Source of the DNA: an uncultured Aquabacterium sp.
GTDB taxonomy: Bacteria; Pseudomonadota; Gammaproteobacteria; Burkholderiales; Burkholderiaceae_C
Direction: 5' to 3'
NCBI GenBank assembly: GCA_937923225.1
Contig: CALAKR010000008.1
Coordinates: 1 to 6,116, forward strand
DNA: 6,116 nucleotides
The notes beneath the pieces are model-generated. The model saw only the letters and a list, made by a program, of their open reading frames with translations, was not told the DNA's origin and did not search any database. The stretch's first letter is position 1; each line of letters begins with the position of its first letter. Positions 1 to 4,560 of this stretch are shown in pieces. The position numbers were made by a program, and so were the translations under genes.

Positions 1-2
1 TG

Positions 3-875
3 GCTTCTCGCGGGCGTGCCTTCATCCGCGATCACATGCCGGATCAGCACCGCAGCTTCTTCGCGCAACTGCCCTTTGTGATCGCCGGTGGGCTCGACGG
101 CGCGGGCCAGCCCTGGGCCACGGTGTGGGCGGGGCCTTCGGGGTTCATGCAGTCGCCGGACCCTCGCCGGCTGGGCATCCAGGCCGCATCGCTGCCTGGG
201 GATCCCATGGCCGACCATTGGCACGAGGGTTCGCCCGTGGGTCTGCTGGGCATCGAGCCGCACACCCGGCGGCGCAACCGGATGAACGGCACGCTCGCGC
301 GCGCAGACAGCGGCGCGTTCGAGGTCGCGGTGCGGCAGAGCTTCGGCAACTGCCCCAAGTACATCCGGCCGCGCCGGGCCGAGTGGGGGCAGCCGCACGG
401 TGATGCGTCGGCGTTGGCCCTGGGGGCGAGGCTGCAGGGCCGTGCCCGTGAGCTGGTGAGCGCGGCCGATACCTTCTTCATCGCGTCGGCCTCGTCCGGT
501 GCGGGCCAGGCAGATCAGACCCGCAGCGATGGGGTGGACGTCTCCCATCGGGGGGGCGAACCCGGGTTCATCCACCTGCAGGACACGGCCGATGGCACCG
601 AGCTGACCGTGCCGGACTATGTCGGCAACTTCATGTTCAACACGCTGGGCAATATCCTGGTACGGCCGGGCGTGGGGCTGCTGTTCATCGATGTGATCGG
701 CGGGGATGTGCTGTGGCTGGCCGGGCAGGGGCGGGTGGATCTGGATCCACAGGCCGCGGCCTTGTTCGAGGGCGCCCAGCGCTTGCTGCGGGTGCGCATC
801 ACGCATGGGTGCCTGGCGCGTGGCGTCCTGCCTTTGCGTTGGGGCGGTACGGCAGAGCAGGCCCTGGAGGCATGA
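3..875 (+). CDS. Pyridoxamine 5'-phosphate oxidase-like FMN-binding protein, 5' end cut by window
   Basis: The protein resembles the split-barrel flavin-binding proteins of the pyridoxamine 5'-phosphate oxidase family. These are cytoplasmic and bind FMN or a related cofactor; the substrate is not deducible here. The first ATG in view is at 36, but the frame is open to the window edge, and the residues before it (A-S-R-G-R-A-F-I-R-D-H) run straight into the family-like M-P-D-Q-H-R-S-F-F-A-Q-L-P-F segment. I therefore treat the gene as starting upstream. Numbering from that ATG, a barrel strand pair lies around residues 13-32 (FVIAGGLDGAG, then PWATVWAG). A C-terminal barrel part lies around 196-235 (Y-V-G-N-F-M-F-N-T-L-G-N, then G-V-G-L-L-F-I-D). 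Some relatives are fused to ferredoxin-reductase domains; nothing follows here before the TGA at 873-875. comEC starts 79 bp downstream on the same strand. The family call is firm, the reaction unknown. Confidence 0.85.
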   Translation, partial: ASRGRAFIRDHMPDQHRSFFAQLPFVIAGGLDGAGQPWATVWAGPSGFMQSPDPRRLGIQAASLPGDPMADHWHEGSPVGLLGIEPHTRRRNRMNGTLARADSGAFEVAVRQSFGNCPKYIRPRRAEWGQPHGDASALALGARLQGRARELVSAADTFFIASASSGAGQADQTRSDGVDVSHRGGEPGFIHLQDTADGTELTVPDYVGNFMFNTLGNILVRPGVGLLFIDVIGGDVLWLAGQGRVDLDPQAAALFEGAQRLLRVRITHGCLARGVLPLRWGGTAEQALEA

Positions 876-954
876 GCCGGGCCCCCATCAGAGGGGCTGT
901 GGGATACGGACTGGATGCTAAGGTCCCCGCATTCATAAACATCGGGGATGGGCC
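876..954 (+). promoter_or_regulatory. Intergenic leader of comEC with a hairpin over the Shine-Dalgarno
   Basis: This 79-bp gap holds two possible stem-loops. The first pairs GCCCC (881-885) with GGGGC (893-897) and has no T-run, so it is a poor intrinsic terminator. The second pairs TCCCCG (924-929) with CGGGGA (943-948) around a 13-base AT-rich loop. Its right arm includes GGGGA, the likely ribosome binding site for the ATG at 955, so folding could lower comEC translation. I see no convincing -35/-10 pair, and comEC may be read from an upstream promoter. The pairing is seen; a regulatory role is inference. Confidence 0.3.
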
Positions 955-1813
955 ATGCAGGTCCAATGGGGGGCAGCCTTGCTCGCATGGCTGCTGGGCG
1001 TGGCCGTGCAGTTGCAGCAAGGTTCAGTAGGCGATGGCCGCTGGGCCGTGGTGCTGCCTGTAGCCTGCGCGGTGTTGGCTGGTGTCGGGGCCTGGATGAT
1101 GCCCCGCTGGCGGCAGGGTTGGCGCAGCACTGTGCTGGCTTGCCTGTGCATGGCCAGCCTGGGCTGGGGGCAAGCGGAGTGGCGTGCGGCCGAGCGCCTG
1201 GCACAGATGTGGCCAGGCACATGGTCGCAGCGGTCCGTGGTGCTCACAGGCCGCGTCGATTCGCTGCCTCAGAAGCAGGCCTGGGGGCAGCGCTTCGAGG
1301 TCGAGGTACTGACGGTTGAGCTGCCGTCAGCGCCAGGGCACGTGGAGGTGCAGGGGCCATGGCAAGCTGGAGAGCCTTGGCGGCTGCCGGGCGTGCCCCC
1401 CAAGGCCCGGTGCCCGCAGCGGGTCAGCCTTTCCTGGACCAGTGGCCAGCGCCCCGGCAGGCCAGGCATCTCCCTGCGGGATGATGATCCGGGCACTGGT
1501 CCCGCCATCGTGCCCGGCCAGGTCTGGCGCTGGACGGTTCAACTGCAAGCCCCCGATGGCCTGCTCAACCCCGCTGGGTTCGATGCCGAGCGCTGGATGT
1601 TCGAACGTGGGCTGCGCGCCCAGGGCCGGGTGGTGACACGGCAGGTGCCGGCGCCCTTGCTGGTGCGGCAGGCCAGCCCGAGCGCCCCTGGCCTGATCGA
1701 CCGCATGCGCCTGGCTCTGCGCGACAGGATCGAAGCCCACGTGACCGATCCGCAGGTGGCAGGCTTGATCGCCGGGCTGACCATCGGTGAGCAGTCGGCC
1801 ATCGAGCCTGGGT

Positions 1814-1838
1814 CTTTGAAATTAAGTGCTACTCCAGC
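1814..1838 (+). repeat. Terminal repeat A, probable TnsB-binding site
   Basis: This is the outermost of three direct repeats. It begins CTTTGAAATTAAGTG and ends CTACTCCAGC. It shares C-T-T-T-G, A-A-T, G-T, C-T-A-C and the A-G-C end with copies B and C. It begins only a few bases inside the deduced comEC junction, as the outermost TnsB site does in Tn7. TnsB binding is inferred from position, copy number and spacing. Confidence 0.7.
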
Positions 1839-1871
1839 CCTTCCTCTGAAAGCCCTTCTTTCCTGCGGCCA

Positions 1872-1895
1872 CTTTGCAATGGGTTCTACCCCAGC
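1872..1895 (+). repeat. Terminal repeat B, probable TnsB-binding site
   Basis: The second direct copy begins CTTTGCAATGGGTT and ends CTACCCCAGC. It aligns to copy A with one deleted base after CTTTGCAAT, and starts 58 bp inside copy A's start. Confidence 0.7.
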
Positions 1896-1916
1896 GAGAA
1901 AAGCTCGTCTCCGTAC

Positions 1917-1941
1917 TTTTGCAATTGAGTCCTACCCTGGC
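1917..1941 (+). repeat. Terminal repeat C, probable TnsB-binding site
   Basis: The third direct copy begins TTTTGCAATTGAGTC and ends CTACCCTGGC. It starts 45 bp after copy B. Three separated copies within ~130 bp resemble the Tn7 left end, which has three spaced TnsB sites in ~150 bp; the right end has four overlapping sites. A weaker related string in inverse orientation (CTTTGCA read on the - strand near 1989-1995) may be chance. Confidence 0.7.
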
Positions 1942-2022
1942 AAACGCGCAACTAAGCTTTGGTGCAAGAGCCTCGCCGGTTGGAAATCGTGCAAAGTGCG
2001 GGGCTGAACGAAAAACTTGATC

Positions 2023-2028
2023 AGGAGG
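2023..2028 (+). promoter_or_regulatory. Strong Shine-Dalgarno AGGAGG for the GTG start at 2033
   Basis: AGGAGG lies 4 bases upstream of GTG at 2033-2035. It is a full match to the anti-Shine-Dalgarno core and the main reason to treat the small downstream frame as a gene that starts with GTG. Confidence 0.7.
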
Positions 2029-2032
2029 TGCT

Positions 2033-2251
2033 GTGAGCACGCAAGACCCAACCCCCAGAACGGTCCATTTTGACGATGAGGCGCAACTGCAAGATGTTCT
2101 AGCGGGCCGAAGCATCGGCTCGTCTGGGACCCTTAAAAACCTCAAACAAGAGGCGGCAGGCGGCCCGATGATTGTCATAGTGCCCGGTAAGCCTCGTCGC
2201 ATCTTGAAATCTACGCTTGGCGGCGATCTGATTCTTGAGCCATTGCCTTGA
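2033..2251 (+). CDS. Small protein of unknown function, sole cargo gene next to the transposon end
   Basis: I do not recognise this 72-residue protein. It is soluble-looking, with no signal peptide or membrane helix. The N-terminal third is polar and acidic (V-H-F-D-D-E-A-Q-L-Q-D-V-L at 11-23). A Ser/Gly-rich turn follows (S27-I-G-S-S-G-T), then a Lys/Gln helix-like stretch. A short hydrophobic strand M-I-V-I-V-P-G-K (46-53) precedes a basic P-R-R-I-L-K and the C-terminal L-I-L-E-P-L-P. The GTG start is chosen for its AGGAGG. The gene faces away from the outer end and converges on the TnsE-like gene, with 54 bp between the two stop codons. It shares the strand of truncated comEC, whose frame ends 25 bp upstream, so comEC transcription could reach it. 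It could be a regulator, an antitoxin-like or immunity factor, or a transposition accessory; the sequence does not decide. Confidence 0.65.
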   Translation: MSTQDPTPRTVHFDDEAQLQDVLAGRSIGSSGTLKNLKQEAAGGPMIVIVPGKPRRILKSTLGGDLILEPLP

Positions 2252-2305
2252 CCCTAGTTGATGCCGACACTGGCTCCTAGCACAAGCTGGACACTGTCTT
2301 CAATG
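2252..2305. other. Convergent intergenic gap, no clear terminator
   Basis: This 54-bp gap separates two convergent genes. It contains a direct repeat GACACTG (2266-2272 and 2290-2296) but no strong GC stem followed by a T-run on either strand, so I cannot place an intrinsic terminator here. Confidence 0.4.
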
Positions 2306-3313
2306 TCATTCTGACACCTTGGCGGCTTCCTCTTGAGGCTTCTTGCTACGCAAGTGGGAGAGGGCAGACATAGCGGCCTCCAAGCGCTTGCTTCGCGTCC
2401 AGGTCTGGTACCTATAGGACACGTGATGAGTAGTGAGGCTCTCGGTATAGCCGGCAGTGCGGGGGGTGTTCTCCAAGGCCTCGGCGAGAAGAATGTTGAA
2501 GGTAGAGCGGCTTCTCGAGTCCTCTAATTCGCATTTCAGAATCATGCGAATGCTCTCCCACTCGTCATTGCTCATGGCTGATCCTGGCTCTTGGCGCTCC
2601 CGACGTCGCTTGACCAAGGGTGGGTTCGCGTTCTCCAAGATGTCGGGCGAGAGCGAGGCCGCAAACTCGTAGGGCTGCTCGTGGGCAGTGATGGACAAGA
2701 GCGTTACTTTGGTGGCATAGAAGTTTTGTCCGTACTGTTTGCCTGACAGGGACAGCCGTACGGCGGCCTGAGGAAGAGTCATTCCAAGAACGCCGCTCGT
2801 GCTGTTGACCGCGACGCTGGACCACATTGTCCGCGCTGAGGGGAAGCTGTAGACCCATCGAAGCAACGCTGTAAGGTGGTCTGCGTGAGGAAGGCCGTTG
2901 ATGGTTTGTGCCAGTCGCTCTTCCAGAATCAAGGTCCCGTCCATGCTGTAGAGGCAGATATCATCTATTGAGCCTGGCTCGAATAGCTTCGGGAAATGTG
3001 CTTTGCCCACGGCAAACACGGCCCTCATTAGGGCCAGCGCCGGCACGACACATCGCAGCCCCTGGGCGGGAAAGCTCCAAGTCTGATGCCGCTTCTCGAA
3101 GTCTCCAACGGTATGGAACGCTCCAGCATACTCACCGAGGTCCGTCTCACGCCAATGCAAAAAATTGCTCTCCACCTCAACACTCTCGTGGTGGCCGGTT
3201 GACAGGCCCAGTCCCCAGAGAGTTGAGAGATAGCTACCAGCTTGGATGAACCGGCCAAAGCCCACGGCTTTGAGTTCGCCGTCCACGCTCTCCAGACCTG
3301 TTACCAACTCCAA
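2306..3313 (-). CDS. TnsE-like transposition protein with a divergent C-terminus
   Basis: The gene occupies the tnsE position, after tnsC and tnsD. In Tn7, TnsE directs insertion to replicating or conjugating DNA by recognising DNA structure and the sliding clamp. Compared from memory with Tn7 TnsE, three blocks follow the same order and pattern. These are an N-terminal beta segment (V17-G-F-G-R-F-I-Q-A-G), then P91-A-L-A-L-M-R-A-V-F matching P-Q-L-E-L-A-R-S-L-F, followed by a hydrophobic L150-L-R-W-V-Y matching L-L-V-W-L-F. A third block (V185-R-L-S-L-S-G with Y199 and an alternating L/I strand to A210) matches W-K-L-H-V-K-G. A basic hinge K235-R-R-R-E-R follows. The last ~90 residues do not resemble the DNA-binding C-terminal domain of TnsE; total length is 335 against about 538. 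It lies 65 bp after tnsD. TTG at 3313 is the only usable in-frame start; see the separate start-region entry. Fold and target mode are inference. Confidence 0.6.
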   Translation of the reverse strand: MELVTGLESVDGELKAVGFGRFIQAGSYLSTLWGLGLSTGHHESVEVESNFLHWRETDLGEYAGAFHTVGDFEKRHQTWSFPAQGLRCVVPALALMRAVFAVGKAHFPKLFEPGSIDDICLYSMDGTLILEERLAQTINGLPHADHLTALLRWVYSFPSARTMWSSVAVNSTSGVLGMTLPQAAVRLSLSGKQYGQNFYATKVTLLSITAHEQPYEFAASLSPDILENANPPLVKRRRERQEPGSAMSNDEWESIRMILKCELEDSRSRSTFNILLAEALENTPRTAGYTESLTTHHVSYRYQTWTRSKRLEAAMSALSHLRSKKPQEEAAKVSE

Positions 3314-3341
3314 GCTACTTCCCCATGAGTGAACCTTCCAT
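3311..3341 (-). promoter_or_regulatory. Conflicting translation starts at the head of the TnsE-like gene
   Basis: On the - strand, GGAAGG sits 7 bases before an ATG (3326-3324), an ideal arrangement. That ATG reads only M-G-K and then TAG (3317-3315), and the long frame opens one base later with TTG (3313-3311). A second ATG at 3341 reads into the same TAG. Upstream the long frame is closed by TAA, and it has no ATG or GTG. Removing one base inside GGGGAAG would join the good ATG to the long frame as M-G-S-S-L-E. Possibilities are a one-base insertion (mutation or sequencing error), reinitiation after a minimal leader, or genuine TTG use with weak GGGGAAG. Confidence 0.5.
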
Positions 3342-3378
3342 GGGTGTAGCCAGTTCGTTTATCGGTCGACTGAGTCGG

Positions 3379-4560
3379 TTAGAGCTTGCTCGCCTTCTTT
3401 CTGGCCATGTTGCGCTGGTGAGCGGCTCGACCGCCAAGCTTGCGTTCGGACGCCTCGCTTGCGCGGAAAGCGAGAAGTTCGGCCTCCGTCAGGGGAAACT
3501 GGCTGCGCTTGTGTCTGAAGGCTTGCCAATGCCCTGTCGATTGCATGAGCTTAGTGGCTGTCATGGTGACCAGTCGCTGGTTCGCTCTGATGTGAGCGCG
3601 CCTGACCATCTTCGCCAACTGTGGGTCCAGCGTCGCTGGGTCTAGAGGAGCTTTGCCTGGCGGTCGGTAGGCCAACTCTTTTGAGCCTTCTGGACATTGC
3701 TCTAAAAAGGTTCGGAGCAACACGTGCTTGACTGGGGAAAATGGCACAGTCGTACCCGGCCGCACCATCATCGCGGGCCAGCCCTTTACCCTGCTGCGCA
3801 TGCCCACCCCGAGGCTGTCGAGATAGTCCTCTCCGTAAAACTGCGTCAGGTCATGGCTGACCTGTGAGCTGGCTATCTGGCCATCTTTCATCTCGTAGCC
3901 CTTGGTCTGGGCTTGGCGATGGTACTGCTCCAGGTGCGATTGCTTCGCTGTCTGCGGGGCAGTGCACAAGCGGTGCGAGGCGCTTGCAAGGGCGTGCTGC
4001 AGTGTGATCTCTAGTGCTGGGGCCGACGGGGCACCGCTCAGGTATTGAGGCACGCCATAGGCGCACGCCCTGGAGGACTTGGCCATGTCGATTGAAGTGA
4101 CATGCAACGGCTGATCATGGACAAGGCACACGTGGCAGGCCGGCAGGTTGTGGGCGCGGTGCCAGTAACTCTCCCCGAAAGTCTGGATGTCGTGGCTCAC
4201 GCAATCGGGGCAGTACCTGAGCCCTGTCATGCCGTTGGTGGCGGACTGGATCAGTGCCGCAAGCGACCCGTCGTTGGCCAAAACTTTGCGTTTCATGCGC
4301 TCGACCTCTTCGAGCGGCATGAAAGCGACCGCGTACGGGAAGACCGTGTTTTGCCACAGAACCTGTTCAGCGTCTTTGCGCATGAGACTGGCCAGCCGGC
4401 TCAAGGCTGATGGCAGAAAGAAGGACAAGGTGACCTGGCTGGTCCCAAGAATCGTAGGGACCATCTGTTTATAAGACAGGCCTAGGTGGACGGCTGCCCT
4501 GCAGAGGACGCTGCCTATCAACTCGTCCGGGTAGGGTGGGGGCAGCGTCAGTCCAAGCAA
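3379..4560 (-). CDS. tnsD: TnsD/TniQ-family target-site selector
   Basis: TnsD binds a specific chromosomal attachment sequence and recruits TnsC, which then activates the TnsA/TnsB transposase. The N-terminus follows Tn7 TnsD closely: P9-Y-P-D-E-L-I-G-S-V-L, a helix-turn-helix-like stretch at 28-60, N71-T-V-F-P-Y-A-V-A-F (Tn7: H-T-L-F-P-L-Y-A-P-F), then the TniQ zinc site. That site has C117-P-D-C120, F128-G-E-S-Y-W-H, L139-P and C145-L-V-H148, with C117, C120, C145 and H148 as likely ligands. The region past 160 is variable, as expected for the sequence-reading part. It ends with a P-L-T-E-A-E-L-L-A-F segment (356-365) and a basic tail R-N-M-A-R-K-K-A-S-K-L. At 393 residues it is shorter than Tn7 TnsD (508). 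Start is TTG at 4560, overlapping the end of tnsC by 13 bases, so translation is probably coupled. Confidence 0.92.
   Translation of the reverse strand: MLGLTLPPPYPDELIGSVLCRAAVHLGLSYKQMVPTILGTSQVTLSFFLPSALSRLASLMRKDAEQVLWQNTVFPYAVAFMPLEEVERMKRKVLANDGSLAALIQSATNGMTGLRYCPDCVSHDIQTFGESYWHRAHNLPACHVCLVHDQPLHVTSIDMAKSSRACAYGVPQYLSGAPSAPALEITLQHALASASHRLCTAPQTAKQSHLEQYHRQAQTKGYEMKDGQIASSQVSHDLTQFYGEDYLDSLGVGMRSRVKGWPAMMVRPGTTVPFSPVKHVLLRTFLEQCPEGSKELAYRPPGKAPLDPATLDPQLAKMVRRAHIRANQRLVTMTATKLMQSTGHWQAFRHKRSQFPLTEAELLAFRASEASERKLGGRAAHQRNMARKKASKL

Larger units (their letters stand above)
955..2007 (+). pseudogene. comEC: comEC, 5' part only, interrupted by a Tn7-like transposon
   Basis: ComEC (Rec2 family) forms the inner-membrane channel that passes single-stranded DNA into the cytoplasm during natural transformation; full-length proteins usually exceed 700 residues. 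Codons 1-285 are native. They hold hydrophobic segments at about 6-20, 30-48 and 57-73, the A-E-W-R-A-A-E-R-L-A stretch at 74-83, and an OB-fold-like domain that starts near G99-R-V-D-S-L-P-Q. The family-typical N-P-A-G-F-D-x-E-R-W-x-F-x-R-G is at 205-219, and G-L-T-I-G-E-Q-S-A-I-E-P ends at 285. Normally a Trp-x-x-Phe-Arg-x-T-G and the H-L-x-S-I-S-G-x-H segment follow; here they are replaced by unrelated sequence. Codons 286-350 are transposon DNA, with the TGA at 2005-2007. The competence channel domain and the metallo-beta-lactamase-like domain are missing, so DNA uptake through this gene should be lost. The ATG at 955 has GGGGA at 944-948. Confidence 0.85.

Noticed and set aside
881..897. 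GCCCC/GGGGC hairpin after the flavoprotein gene as an intrinsic terminator
   Set aside because: The stem is only 5 bp and no T-run follows.
1822..2202. A 126-codon - strand frame following the TnsE-like gene
   Set aside because: It lies across the terminal repeats and antisense to the 72-codon gene, has a Ser/Pro/Arg-rich shadow composition, and I see no ribosome binding site comparable to AGGAGG at 2023.
2266..2296. Direct repeat GACACTG as an attachment or regulatory site
   Set aside because: It is seven bases, occurs twice only, and has no supporting context.
3325..3645. 106-codon + strand frame opposite tnsD
   Set aside because: It is antisense to the tnsD C-terminus and has no recognisable protein features.
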